From positions 9,146,501 through 9,210,500 of the forward strand of contig NC_132917.1 in the NCBI RefSeq assembly GCF_047675955.1: 64,000 bases of DNA, in the 5' to 3' direction. The translations under genes were made by a program, and so were the position numbers. The DNA comes from Chlorocebus sabaeus (lineage: Eukaryota > Chordata > Mammalia > Primates > Cercopithecidae). The notes under the pieces are model-generated. The model was not told the origin of the DNA. It did no database searches and saw only the letters and a program-made list of their open reading frames with translations. Positions 36,387 through 48,639 of the stretch are shown here, piece after piece. How positions within the stretch are numbered: position 1 is the first letter of the stretch; each line of letters begins with the position of its first letter.

Positions 36387-37519
36387 TCCCGTTCCTTCAC
36401 ATCCTCATCAGTGCTTGGCATTATCAGCCATTTTACTGGGTGTGTAATGGAATCTTATTGTGGTTTAATTTACATTTCCCTGGTAACTAATGAAACCAGA
36501 ATCTTGGCCGTTGTATGTCTTCTTTGATGGATGTGTCTATACTTGTACCACGTAAGTTGGTTTTTAGATCATAAAATGCATCATGAGAGTAGAGATTCTA
36601 ATGAGTATTGAATGTCTCTTACCTGAAGGGCTGTTCAGGAGAAATGGACTATTTAAATAGCAATAATCTGAAACAAGATTCTGAAAGATGTGCTCTGTGG
36701 AATAATATTGTACATATTCCTAGAAGCTGGGATAAATCATTCACACAGAAAAAATTGGAAGGATCCAGCAATTTACTTAAATTCTCCTATGGAATTTTAA
36801 AAAGATGGCCTCATACTGCCTTGTTACTATGGAATGATTGATTTGATGTAAATGCACACTGCAGCTTAATGAAGTAGCCTCTGTGGTTCTGTGTGTCCTT
36901 GCTGTGGATTCGGCAGATGGTGGTGTTAGAGATGATGGAGTTCAAGCCACCTGGCTTTACAGAGGTGAAGGGAGGTGCCCGAGATGATGAAGGAAGTCGG
37001 GGGTGGAGCTTATGCCAGCACCGTGTGGTGCTCCAGAGGTTCTTCGGGGGTCTGCTTGACCTGTCATGCTTTTATCTTTAACATTTCCAACAGTTGTTAA
37101 AAAGTTTTCTAAAGAGATTTATACTCTAATGTTTGCATCTCATAGCAGGGAGGTGATCTCACCAAAACATTTTGAAGTCTTGGTAAGCATTGGGCTGAGG
37201 GGCACAAGATCATCTGATTTATTTGTACGCCTATTGGTAGGTAGCATGACTAGGCATTGAGGGACTTAAGACCTGGGGTTTATAAGTAGGTTACAAACTA
37301 CAGTTGCTCCAGTAGGATCTGGCTCTGTAGCTTAGTTGTTTTTAATACCCTGTTTTGATGAAGGAACCTGTGTAGACTTAAAGTCATAGAATGACCAGTA
37401 CATCACTATAGTTTCCCTAGTCATTGACATATTCGCAGGTTCAGACATTCATAAAAATGGCAGGAGAAAAACTATACTAGGGTCCCCTCCAAAAAAAAAA
37501 AAGCAAGTAATTCTGGCAG

Positions 37520-37600
37520 CCCAATTAATTCATTTAATGAATATTTATTGAGTGCCAACCATGTGCCAGCTCTGGGGTGATGAAGATAAAAAATTAGCAC
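37520..37600 (-). repeat. L2 3'-end fragment
   Basis: 'ttaatgaatatttattgagt' and 'gccaaccatgtgccagctct' are the antisense L2 end. Confidence 0.45.
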
Positions 37601-38404
37601 GTCAGTGGGCGCCAGGGTGTTAAAAGTCGGAGTTTAGCACGAGGGTGTATATGCATGTGCTGCCTTCAGTTAAATGTCAGGCAAAAAGAAATCAGCGTTT
37701 AACATGCTGTGCCATGATGATGCTGTCCATGGGCTGAGCAGTCAATGTATGTTTCAGATGCTTCTAGTCTAACATATCTGAGATAAGGACTGCAAGGAGA
37801 TATTAGATGATGTTAGTGGTAGAGAGTTGAAACAAATTTCTTACTATTTCAAAGCTTTTGGATTTTGTTTTTAAAAAAGAATGTGGCCATCTGTTTCTAT
37901 TTACATGTGCATATCAGAATTGTCTCTGTCTTGTGTAACTGGAAGAGTATCGAAATGAAAGTGCAGGCCACTGGCATCCAACTGCCAATTTCAAATGAAT
38001 GAAAACAGCCTCAGTGTTCTCATTGATTCCTTTTTGGGGATGCGATGGTATGCATTTGAGCAATTTGTATTCCAGCAAGAGACCTTTTTAGTCCATTTCC
38101 TCTGTGCGACAGAGGAGTTGGGTTTTAAAAAAGCACTGACTGAGAGTCAGCATGACTGTCTCTTAGCCGCTTGTCCTGTCCATTCTCAGTCCTTGTTCCT
38201 CTCCATCCTGATTCTCCTGCTGCAGCCAAGGGCCGGGAGGGGCGAGCACAGCTGATGGACTCATTCCAAGTCCTTGGCTGGAGTGCCTCCTGCCTGCTAA
38301 CGGCCTATCACTTTCTTTAGGATGTGCCTGTGTTACCTGCTCTAGGGTATCTTTCCCGAACTGCTTGTCACAGGGCGTTTGGTAGAAACTAAAGAGCAGC
38401 AGAG

Positions 38405-38520
38405 GATGGTTTCATTCATTCCATGTTCACGGAGCATTTACACGTGTCGGGCATTCCACTGGTGCTGGAGATTCAGAGATCAGAAGGCGTGGGCCCCCGT
38501 CCTGAAGGAGTGACAGTTTG
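38405..38520 (-). repeat. L2 3'-end fragment
   Basis: 'ttcattcattccatgttcac' through 'gtcctgaaggagtgacagtt' follows the antisense L2 end. Confidence 0.5.
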
Positions 38521-38814
38521 TCCTTGTTCCTTAGGGTTCAGCTAATGAAAAGTCTCAATTGCCTTGGGAAATGTTAAGTCAGAAAGCAGTGACTGTTTTA
38601 TAGTCGTCTCAAACAGTGGTAGGAAGGATACACCTACTCAGTAAGCATTATGGAATGATCATAGGTGCTCACAGCTTTTCCCTGCAAAATTAAGATAGCT
38701 TTATTTTCTTGGTTTGTTGTTTCTTAACTTTTTAACAGAGATTTCCTTGAACAAACTAATGAACCAGTACATAATGTCAGAAAGAACAGGCTAGGAGAAT
38801 GTGAAAATGTGGTT

Positions 38815-39117
38815 GTTTTGTTTTGTTTTTGAGACAGAGTTTCTCTCTGTCATTCAGGCTGGAATGCAGTGGCACGATCTCCGTTCACTGCAACCTCCAT
38901 CTCCCAGGTTCAAGCGATTCTCCTGCCTCAGCCTCCTGAGTAGCTGGGAGTACAGGCTCACGCCACCACGCCCGGCTAATTTTTTTGTATTTTTGGTAGA
39001 GATGGGGTTTCACTACGTTGGCCAGGCTGGTCTTGAACTCCTCCTGACCTCAAGCGATCCACCCGCCTTGGCCTCCCAAAGTGCTGGAGTTACAGATGTG
39101 AACTACTGTGCCTGGCC
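38815..39117 (-). mobile_element. Alu element (S-like)
   Basis: Reverse-complement full-length Alu. 'tgaaaatgtggtt' and 'tgaaagtggtt' on the two sides look like a decayed target-site duplication. Confidence 0.93.
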
Positions 39118-39488
39118 TGAAAGTGGTTTTTAAGCAAAAAAAGAGAATACAAAGGTGGCATTTTGGTTTATCCTTGCCTATGTGGCCTTGGAAAAATACC
39201 TTTGTGAATCTTACTTTCCATATTGTTGTGGTAATATTGCCTGTGTTACCCACTGCCCAGGTTGGAGAGTCATGAGCCATAATCTGTGTGGAAGCATTTT
39301 GTTTTAGAGGTGCTATGCGGTTGGAAGCCTGTTATTACTGCTACCCCCACGACCAGTGCTGGTATCATCACATTTGTACCCTGACTTTTGGGTAGGATAT
39401 ACTGACATACACATTTCATTTCTTTCCATCTATTTTGAGAAACCTAAGCCAGGGAAATGCAGTGGAATTCTTCATTAAAAATTACTTT

Positions 39489-39557
39489 TGGCCACATGTG
39501 GTGGCTCACTCCTGGCTGGGTGACAGAGCGATACTTTGTCTCAAAAAAAAAAAAAAA
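39489..39557 (+). mobile_element. Mini-Alu with target-site duplication
   Basis: About 70 bases join an Alu head ('ggccacatgtggtggctcac') to an Alu tail ('ctgggtgacagagcgat') and an A-run. The flanks repeat aaaattacttt. Nearly all of the element's middle is missing. Confidence 0.85.
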
Positions 39558-41451
39558 AAATTACTTTCTATGATTACCAGCCATTTGTAGAGTTGAAATA
39601 AATGCTATTCACAGTATTGATAGTAATCAGTAGTTTTTTTGTTTTTTTGAGACTTTTGGTCAGGAGTCTTACTTTCCTTTAGAAAATTAATCCATTACCT
39701 CACATATGTTTGAATGTCATTGTAAGATTTCCTTCTTGGAAAGATTAACTAAAATGCAAGCTATTTTAAAGGTGGTACTTTCATAGAATTTTGTATCTAG
39801 AAGCTCAGAGGAGAAATGGTTCATCTAAGGCCCCAATTCGAGTAGGTGACAGTCTCCATGGTGCCCCTGCCGCCATACTCATCTTCTCATTTTGCACAAT
39901 GCATGATTTTCAGTCCCTACAACAAATGCAAACCTTCCCAGGTCCTGGGTCGGGGTGGCTTGAGTGAGCCAAGCCCCGGGAAGCTGCTGACTCTCTTGTG
40001 GCAACTTCTTTAGGTCTCTTGAGAAACAGTAAATATTCCACAGATCAGCTTCAGAGCAGACAGCATTCTGGCTGAGAAACAGACGATCTTCACTTTTACT
40101 TATATATTTTTCTCTCTCTCTCTCCTCTTCTCTTCTCAAACTAAACATAGCAGCATTACATGCAGTCTTTGCTTTTAGGACTCAGCATTTTGGAGTGCGT
40201 ATGTCCATGCTCCTGATTACAGACTGGGGTCTGCAGCCCTCCAGTGATATTCCTGGGGTTGCAGCCAGAAACTGGCTGTGCCGGGCCAGACCAGGACCCT
40301 GGGCCTGCTCTTCGGCCTTTCTCTGTGGTGTCTGCAGGCCTGACTGTCCCCTTAGCAGGGAAGGGAATTGCTCTGGGCCGTGGTCCAGCCCGTGGGCTGG
40401 AGGTTCAGCCTCTTCCCCTTACTTACTGCTGTGCAGGGAGCCCTTCCCCTTGCTTCCCCTCTTGTTCTGTTAGCTGGGGTTTCAAATTTTCTTTTCTTTG
40501 GATGGAAAATGAACAAAGAAAGTAAAACTAATGGGCTGAAGCCCTTCCTTCGGGAGAAACATTCGTCCCTCAATGCTGAAAATAAATGGCCCTTGCTGAC
40601 CTTAGCAGCACAGCCAAGGGCCATCCCTGCCTGTTGCTGCACTTCCCGTCCCTTCCGCGCCATCCTACAGTGACAGGGACCCTGCCCTTCCTTGCCTCTG
40701 CTCCCGCTTCTTGCACCCTGCTCTCCTGCCAGGCCGCCCAGGCTGGGGTGCCCCTCTTTCCAGGCTCCCACCCCTCAGCCTGGCTTGTACCTCTCAAGTC
40801 CTCCTCTTGTACTCCTGCTCCCTGGTAGGTGGATACTGTCAGAGGGCACAGTTTTCAGCCCAAAATCTTAAGGAACAAAAATGAAAAGCACCATCTGCAT
40901 CTCTTTGGCCCCTGCCTCTGTCACCACCTTGCACCTTGGGGCTCTCAGGCCCCCTGCCCTGAGGCTGGACCGCTGTTGGGAATGTGGCACTAGTGGGTGG
41001 ACCACTTTCCATCGAGGGCAGCAGAACCCAGCCTTGTGTGTGTGTTTTAGCGCAGAGATCTTCAGATGAATTCATCTGAGGCCAACAGGCAAAGTAGCCC
41101 TGCACATTTGGGGCCAGGGATGGGGGCCGATGCTAAATGTCCTCCACGCCTTCTCGGCTCCCTTGCACCCTGATGAGCCCCTGGAGGGTCCTGCATAGTC
41201 CTTGGGCTAAGTGGAGTAGAGTATGGAACCCAGGTCTAAAATTGGGAATGGCTGTCCAGTGTCTGCCCATTGCCTCCTCCCCTACCTGGGAAACTCTGTG
41301 GTTGAGGAACCCCACTTACAAGGCCCCCAGGCAGGCTGGTCCCTCCCCCAGAGTCAGGCACTAATCCGATGGCCTGATGGCTCTGCTATGGAGGTGGGAG
41401 GGGAAGGGTCCTCTACCAACCTGGGGACTCTCCAACTGTCAAGGCAACAAT

Positions 41452-41600
41452 CACAGTATTGAGTAGGTATTACTGCCCGCATTTTAAGGATATGAACACT
41501 GAGGCCCAGGCGATCAAGTAATTTGTGTGTAGAGATGTGGGAATGAAAGCTTATGGTCTTCATCTGTAGCAGTGACTCCTGCAATAAGCCTGGGTCACGA
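41452..41600 (-). repeat. MIR fragment
   Basis: 'attttaaggatatgaacact', 'gaggcccaggcgatcaagta' is the antisense MIR pattern. Confidence 0.5.
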
Positions 41601-42649
41601 GGATGAAGCAGGATCCAGAATCTGCTGCCGGGGACGGGAATGATGCCTGGCTGGTCCCTGTGCACCTTCAGGCCCTCCCCCAGTTCATTCCCCCCCACCA
41701 TCACCACACTGATTGGATTGTAGAAAAATGAAAGGTTCATGCCTAGAGATGACTGATTTTGGGGTAGGAGCTGGGAGTGGAGCGGGGCCCATGACCTCTG
41801 TGTGGGGAGAAGCTGGAGAGGGGCACGGGGCTGGCCAGGCTTTAAAAGGCACATGACCTTGTTTGCATCGTCACACTCCGTTTTTAGAAAACAATCTCTG
41901 CTGCATACAGAGGTTGGCTTTGTGCAGGGCCCCAGCAAGCCTGGTGGTTCCTTCCTGCCTTTCTTCTCCCTTCCCCATTCTGGGTTTTTCTCCTCCCTGC
42001 TTCCCATTCTACCATAGGGGAATGGGGTCAGGTCTTTTGGATGGGAAACAGGAACTGAGAAGTGGAAGATGGAGAAATGAAAGGCTAAAGATAGCAGGGT
42101 TTTAATTTTCCCTCTGAAAAGCCCGGGAAGAGCCCCGGATTGTGTAACCTGGACACATGCAAATGATGACCCTGCCCCTACCCTATCGGCTTCGCCGCCA
42201 CCCTGGCCCTTCAGAAGATTCTGAAACAAGGAATTGGTTACCCAGGGTGGTCAGGGGGGCTGTGCCTGTGCCCCGGTGGACTTTAGATGGTTGTGCCCCT
42301 GGTGAACTTTAGATGCTAGTGTACTGGGGGCCGTGTGACAGGCCCTTGGGGTGGCAGGAGCCGGCTTGGGTGGAGAGAGCAGCTGGCAGCTTTCTTGGTG
42401 AAGGGGTGGACAGCACGTTTGGTGTGGAAGCAGCAGCCCCCTTGCCCGTCGCTGGGCTGGGGTTAGTTGAACAGGGTTTAGAGAAAGCAGGAGTCATACC
42501 GGGTGGTTATTTTCCCCAAACGTCAGAGAAAGTCAGCGCTTCTGGCTCTGGAAGTGAGGCCGTTGGGAAGCGGGAGGGGGAGCACAGCTCTGGAAGCTGC
42601 CTTCTGTCCTCCCTCTGTTGGCTGGAGCTCTCCCAGCCTTTCATCAGTT

Positions 42650-42750
42650 CAAAGCCAAGCACATGACTTTGGGCGAGTCACTTAAACTCTTTGAGTCAGT
42701 TTCTTCTCCTTTAAGCTGGAGAAAGAGGTGGTGATTTCACAAGTGGTTGT
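42650..42750 (+). repeat. MIR fragment
   Basis: 'tgactttgggcgagtcactt' and 'tgagtcagtttcttctcctt' follow the sense MIR core. Confidence 0.55.
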
Positions 42751-43329
42751 AAATATTGCAGTAAAGATCATGGAAGCAAAAGTGCTCTGTGGAGTGTAAA
42801 CTGCTGTATGGTAGTTGGAGTTGGGCCCTAGGTGTGATTTTAGACTACACACCTACTGCTGCCTTGGTAACTTAAAAGTATTTCTCTCAAATGCTGCTGA
42901 GCTGAGCTGAGTGGCACAGTAGGTCTTTCTTTCCCTGGGAGCACTTTGGGAGCTTTGGAGGTCGTCCAGTGCTGCCCCCAGCTTTAACAGTGTGGCTGAG
43001 TGTAGGGGGAGGGGGCAATTCCACCTGGCTGGACTGCCACATGCAGGGGAGAGGCCCTGCTGGCGGTGTCCCAGGTGGGAGAGGGGCAGACCTGGGGTTA
43101 CCTCAGTTAGGGTAGGTGAGGAGGGGATAGGTGGACACCCTGGTGGCCACTTCTACTCACCCCTGCACTTAAGACCTGGACTTTCATGCCCTGCTCCTTT
43201 AACCCTTAGTGTTCAAGAGAGGCCAGTTGGACGGGAGCACCTCACCCAACCATTTGCCACGTGCCCCTCCCCATGGGGAGTCAGAGAGAAACACGTGAGC
43301 ACACCAGGAAAAGTTTTGAAAAACAATGT

Positions 43330-43453
43330 TTTTCAAGACAGGTTGTTGCTACATTGCCCAGGCTGGACTCAAACTCCTGGGCTCAAGTGATCCTCCTGCC
43401 TCAGCCTCCTCAGTAGCTGGGAATTATAAGCACATGCCATCATGCCTGGATGA
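43330..43453 (-). mobile_element. Partial Alu (monomer-like)
   Basis: Only a reverse-complement Alu arm is present ('cattgcccaggctggactca' to 'catgccatcatgcctgg'), with no second arm. It could be a truncated Alu or a free monomer. Confidence 0.8.
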
Positions 43454-45183
43454 AGTTTTGAAAAATTTAAATGTTGATGGAAAAAAATGTATTAGTGGAA
43501 ATGAAAGGCTGGTATGAGCTGTAAAGTCTTTTTGTTCTTAGAGATTTATTCTCATTCTAACCATTATCAGACCTGAAAAGTATTTGTCGTAATGATTGAG
43601 ACGGTCCTGGGGTAACAGCGTCTTCTTAACGACCACTTTAATTGGCGTAGTTTACACCTAGCCTCTCTGAGAACCAGAGGACGCTGGTAATCACTATTAG
43701 ATATCGAGTGCCGACTGTATGGCAGACACATAAGCATTGGTGATCTTATCCTTCACCTGTCGGATTTATAGGTGAAGAAACAGAAGTCAGTGAGGTGGAG
43801 TCGTTTTTTGGAGGTCGTGCTGCTAGTAATTGGAGCCTGGTTTAGAACCAAGTCCGTCTCATTCCAGAATCCAGAACCAGTGATTTATAACTGATGCACT
43901 TGTTTCCAAAGGGATCGAGCACTGGGTTTTCTCATTTTTAGTGCATCCATTCCTTAAAGCCTCTGTTCACAGTCACAAGCTGTGTTTCATAAAGGAACAC
44001 AGCACACGAATGTGACCACTGGTGGACAGCAGTGGGGGCCCAGTTGGATGGCAGAGCCCGGCATGCCGACTGGGGCAGAAGCCCCAGGACACGGTGTGAT
44101 GATGGTGTCTCCAGGCTGACCTCCGTGGCCTCAGGAAGCAGAGTCCTCGGTCTGCTTCACGCGGGGTTCAGAAAGAAAACTCGGCTATCTCACGTCTCCT
44201 CTCCCCTGTTTATTTGACTAAAGTGAAGTTCATGTGGCTCGAGCCTCGTTTCCTGGGGAAATCAGCCTGGCTTAGGATTCCATTGTCTTCTGGGACTGGG
44301 AAGATGTGGAAGGCTGACCTCACGCCCAGCTGAAGGTCGCCTTCCCAGACTCTGAGCTCTGCTGCCTTCTGCATCTCCAAGGCTGGAGGGCCCGGCCCAG
44401 GCGGTGACTGCATGCTGGCTTTCCACTGTCTCAGTGTCCCCGCTGCCCATCAGTAGTGTGCTCAGCACCTTCTGGTGTCATGTCCCCCCTGGTCTGTGAT
44501 TCTTCTCCTGAGCTAGCCCATTTTCTACCTTGAGTCTGCTCTCCTGCCATTCCCAGGGGCCACAGCTCAGTAATGTGGCTGTTAGGGGACCCCAGACCAG
44601 GCCCCCTTGTGCCACTGTGGCTCTCCCCGGAGCAGGGCACCAGGCTGGCTGGGGCTCCCTTCCCAGAGCCACCCCACGCTGCTGGGTCTCTGCTGCTGCT
44701 GTGCAGTGGTGATCTTGCCAAAATGTGGCTTTTCCTTTCTCACTCCCCCAGAGCTCCCAGAGACTTTGCTTCCCCCTAAATAAAAGTCAGGATGTGAAGC
44801 CTTTTGACAGAATTGGAGTTCACTGTCATCTGTTTCCGTTTCTCTAAGATAGGGATCCTGGCAAAGCCCATGAAAGCCACGGGGTGCTCCCACCGAAGCC
44901 TCCGAGGCACAGACCTCCCGGGAGTGCCTCCGGGCGCTGCTTCCTTAAACTTCAGGAGACTGCAGCCTGTCCTTGTTCATGTGTCGTTTTTTCATAGTGT
45001 GTGTGGGTTTAGAGCTACATGGGTTCTTTTCTCACTTCTCTGTTCATACCGCATCACACCGTCCACTTCAGGCAGTCGACGGCCGTCTGAAAGTCATCAG
45101 CTGAGGGCACAGTTACCCTGGCTCTTCTATAATAGGTTAGGCTTTTTTTTTTTTTTTTTCCTTCCATTTTTTCCCCTTTTTAA
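43454..45183. other. Mostly unique intron sequence
   Basis: Holds a MIR relic at 43690-43895 and otherwise nothing recognisable. A T-run lies at 45145-45161. Confidence 0.5.
43690..43895 (-). repeat. MIR element
   Basis: 'atcgagtgccgactgtatgg', 'taggtgaagaaacagaagtc' and 'gtgctgctagtaattggagc' are an antisense MIR. Confidence 0.6.
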
Positions 45184-45196
45184 AAGTACTGCTGGA

Positions 45197-45504
45197 AGAC
45201 CAGGTGTGGTGTCTCACACTTGTAATCCCAGCACTTTAGGAGGCCGAAGTGGGCAGATCAGTTTAGGTCAGGAGTTCAAGACCAGTCTGACCAACCGGAG
45301 GAAACCTCATCTTTACTAAAAATACAAAAATTAACAAGGTATGGTGGTGTGCACCTGTAGTCCCAGCTCTTCAGGAGGCTGAGGTGGGAGGATCACTTGA
45401 GCCTTGGAAGGAGAGATTGCAGTGAGCCAAGATCACACCACTGCTCTCCAGCCTGGGCGCTACAGTGAGACCCTGTCTCAAAAAAAAAAAAAATAACTAA
45501 ACAC
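45197..45504 (+). mobile_element. Alu element with a 13-bp target-site duplication
   Basis: Sense Alu. Aagtactgctgga is repeated exactly at 45184-45196 and 45505-45517. Confidence 0.95.
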
Positions 45505-45517
45505 AAGTACTGCTGGA

Positions 45518-46115
45518 GCTTCTTTGCAGAAACCACTTGTGGGGAAAGGAAGGAGACATATTTTAGTATTTGATCTTGGGAAAAGGTTTTGCTTCTGTGG
45601 GCGTGTCTTCCAGAGACTGGGGGACCCGTGCTGGCGTCACCACTGTCCGCTTCCCTATCAGGAACCTTCCTTCCTTGGATGGTATTTCCAGTGTGTCCGG
45701 GCCTCTCCTGTTCTCATTATGAGTCCCCAGCTCTGATGGCCACTGTGGCCGATGCACAGAGCATTGGAGACAGTGATTCAGCCTAGCAGGCTGCATTCAT
45801 GTGCTACTCCTCTGTACACCCAGAGCTGTCTTCTCGCTTATCATTTATTAATCTTTCCCATGCAAGTCATATGTGAATATATCCTTGTGGTAAAGTTTTC
45901 AGGTGGTAGCAAAAACTCAGTCTCTGTCACCGTCTTCTCTCCTCGTCTAGGTACGCTCTGTAACTGAGTCCTTTGCCCATTCGAGAGTTTTTTCCTCCCT
46001 GTGTACCATTGGCCCTCTGCACCTGTGGGTTTTGCATCCTCGTGTTCAGTCACATAGGGTCTAAAGGGAAAAATACTCAAGAAAAAATATCCAATGAAAA
46101 GTAATACAACAATTT
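45518..46115. other. Unique intron sequence
   Basis: Nothing recognised. Confidence 0.55.
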
Positions 46116-46131
46116 AAAAAATACAAATTGT

Positions 46132-46425
46132 GGCCAGACGCAGTGCCTTATGCCTCTAATCCTAGCACTTTGGGAGGCTGAGACAGGAGGATCACCTGAG
46201 CCCAGGAGTTTGAGACCAGCATGGGCCACATAGGGAGATGTCTCTACAAAAAATTTGAAAATTAGCTGGGTGTGCTGGCATGTGCCTGTGCTCCCAGCTA
46301 CTCAGGAGGCTGAGGCAAGAGGATCACTTGAGCCCAGGAGGTGGAGGCTGCAGTGAACCATGATCACACCACTGCACTCCAGCCTGGGGGACAGAGTGAG
46401 ATCCTATTTCAAAAAAATAAATAAT
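46132..46425 (+). mobile_element. Alu element (J/S-like)
   Basis: Sense Alu. 'aaaaatacaaa' flanks both ends as target-site duplication. Confidence 0.93.
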
Positions 46426-46440
46426 GAAAAATACAAAATT

Positions 46441-47010
46441 TTAAAAATACAGTGTAACAACTATTTACATAGCATTTACATTGCATTAGATGTAAGTAAT
46501 CTAGAGATGATTTAAAGCACGTGGGAAGATGTGTGTAGGTTACGTGCAAATATGACAACATTCTACATTATGGAATTGAGCATCCTTGGAATTCGAGGGA
46601 ATCCTGGAATTAATCCCCCATGGAGACTGAGGGACTCCAGTTTTGAGTATTTTTGTTTTCTTTATTGTTTAATCTGTCCCTTTGACACATTTTTGTGCTC
46701 AAAGAACTCCTCAATACCCTGCTTGATGGGAGGAGAAGAGAAAAGTAACAAAGTGTAGGATATTGAAGTACTTTTAATTTTCTTTAATTAAAAGTAATTA
46801 CCAAATAATGTATTCATTGTTAATGATAGTTTAAAAGTGGAGAAACAAAAAATTCCTCCAATTTTTCCTAAGACAACAATGATTATTTTCTTTCTGTATC
46901 TTTATATATCACTTGTCTATCCTCTTTTATAACAGTTTTTTTTTGCTTTACTTTTACAGTTTGTGTGTGTGTGTATGTGTAATGGATTTAATAAACAAGC
47001 TTGTGATTTT
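46441..47010. other. Unique intron sequence
   Basis: AT-rich with a short (TG)n at 46963-46973. No gene is recognised. Confidence 0.55.
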
Positions 47011-47314
47011 CATTTATTTATTTATTTTTTTGAAATGGAGTTTCACTCTTGTTCCCCAAGCTGGAGTGCAATGGCACGATCTCAGCTCACCGCAACCTCT
47101 GCCTCCCCAGTTCAAGTGATCCTCCTGCCTCAGCCTTCCAAGTAGCTGGGCTTACAGGCACACACCACCACGCCCAGCTAATTTTTTGTATTTTTAGTAC
47201 AGATGGGGTTTCACCATGTTAGCCAGGCTAGTCTCGAACTCCTGACCTCAAGTGATCCGCCTGCCTCGGCCTCCCAGAGTGTTGAGATGGCAGGTGTGAA
47301 CCACCACGCCTGGC
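47011..47314 (-). mobile_element. Alu element (S-like)
   Basis: Reverse-complement Alu with a (TTTA)n-type tail. 'aagcttgtgat' and 'aagcttgtaat' flank it. Confidence 0.92.
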
Positions 47315-47370
47315 CCATAAGCTTGTAATATTCTACTTCTGGAGATGGAATTTTTTCAAAAACGATTGCC

Positions 47371-47690
47371 TTTTTATTTTATTTTGTTATTATTATTATT
47401 TTTGACACAGGATCTCACTCTGTTTGTTGCCCAGGCTAGAGTTCAGTGGCACGATCATAGCTCACTGCAGCCTGGACTTCCCAGACTCGAGTGATCCTCC
47501 TGCTTCAGCCTCACCAGTAACTGGGACCACAGGCACCTACCACCACACCCAGCTAATTTTTGTACTTTTTGTAGAGATGGGGTCTCACTGTGTTGCCTAG
47601 GCCTGTCTCAAATGCTTAGGCTCAAGTGGTCTGCCTACCTCAGCCTTCCAAAGTGTTAGGGTTACAGGCAGGAGCCACCGCGCCAGGCTG
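47371..47690 (-). mobile_element. AluJ-like element
   Basis: Reverse-complement Alu with a TTA-rich tail and J-type changes. It lies about 55 bases after the previous antisense Alu. Confidence 0.9.
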
Positions 47691-48286
47691 CCTCTGCAGA
47701 GCCGCTTTACTTGTGTTTTGTCCTCAGTACTGTTCCTATGCGGGTGGTGGGCGGCTGCAGATACACAGGCCAGCTTCCCTCCCTGCTGGGGGCCGCAGGT
47801 CTGGGTGCACCTTGTTACCGAGGCTAGCCTTCCTCGGCAGAGGTGTGAACTCTGCCACCACCCCGTTCTAATCAAGATGGGGATGGAGTCTCAGAAAGGA
47901 AACCATCTAGGAGAAAAATGAAAGAAGTGTTTCTTTTCTGTTTGCCTGCCCTCAAAGTTGCTACTTTAGGAGCTCAGAGAAACAGTTATTTGTAAGACCA
48001 GATTAAGTAGTTTAGTAAGATTACCCAAAACCACCTCCCAGCGTTCCTGCCAGCCTGAGCTGGCAGACCTGCATTCAGTTTTGCCTCTGTCTCTAGCTTC
48101 TCTCTGATGGTTTAGAAATGGAACTAAGGGATTCCTAAGTCCCTTTTGCTTCCTGTGGTCAACCAACATGCTAGGCTAATAAATTACCCCTGAAGTTCAC
48201 TTTCATTTGGGCAACATTTTCTAGTTCTTTTGCCAACTCTAATTTCTTTTCTTTAAAAGATGCTTTAACTTTACTTGTATTCTTAA
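47691..48286. other. Unique intron sequence
   Basis: 48020-48130 has faint MIR-like blocks. Nothing else is seen. Confidence 0.5.
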
Positions 48287-48297
48287 TAATGTATCTT

Positions 48298-48601
48298 TTT
48301 TTTTTTTTTTTTTTTTTTTTGAGACGGAGTCTGGCTCTGTCGCCCAGGCTGGAGGGCAGTGGCCGGATCTCAGCTCACTGCAAGCTCCGCCTCCCGGGTT
48401 TACGCCATTCTCCTGCCTCAGCCTCCCGAGTAGCTGGGATTACAGGCGCCCACCAACTCACCCGGCTAGTTTTTTGTATTTTTAGTAGAGACGGGGTTTC
48501 ACCGTATTAGCCAGGATGGTCTCGATCTCCTGACCTTGTGATCCACCCGTCTCGGCCTCCCAAAGTGCTGGGATTACAGGCTTGAGCCACCGCGCCCGGC
48601 C
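48298..48601 (-). mobile_element. Young AluY of Old World monkey (AluYR-like) type
   Basis: Full-length reverse-complement Alu with a perfect 11-bp target-site duplication, taatgtatctt, at 48287-48297 and 48602-48612. It shares 'ggtttacgcc', 'aggcttgagcc', 'cccgtctcggcc', 'ggctagtttt' and 'ggatctcagctc' with the copy at 9054-9376. Confidence 0.94.
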
Positions 48602-48639
48602 TAATGTATCTTATATATACATACACATAGCATTTAAAA

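Larger units (their letters stand above)
34450..36545 (-). mobile_element. Antisense L1 (L1M type) interrupted by an Alu and a Tigger-type element
   Basis: L1 3' blocks on the reverse strand: 'gcatacaataaaaatcacca', 'tttttagaattccatatgaa', 'gtgatgggcgtttgggttct', 'ttcacatcctcatcagtgct'. The L1 is split by the Alu at 34522-34809 and by the DNA element at 35133-36100. It also holds a 35-bp tandem duplication (36317-36386). Confidence 0.85.
36546..38814. other. Mostly unique intron sequence
   Basis: No gene is recognised. L2-type scraps are listed separately at 37520-37600 and 38405-38520. Confidence 0.55.
39118..43329. other. Mostly unique intron sequence
   Basis: No exon is recognised. It contains the mini-Alu at 39489-39557, a CT-rich tract at 40110-40140, and two MIR scraps. 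The 291-codon minus-strand frame (42229-41354) has no recognisable domain. Confidence 0.5.

Noticed and set aside
41354..42229. 291-codon open frame on the minus strand
   Set aside because: No recognised domain or splice context, and it includes a MIR scrap. Most likely a chance frame in GC-rich sequence.
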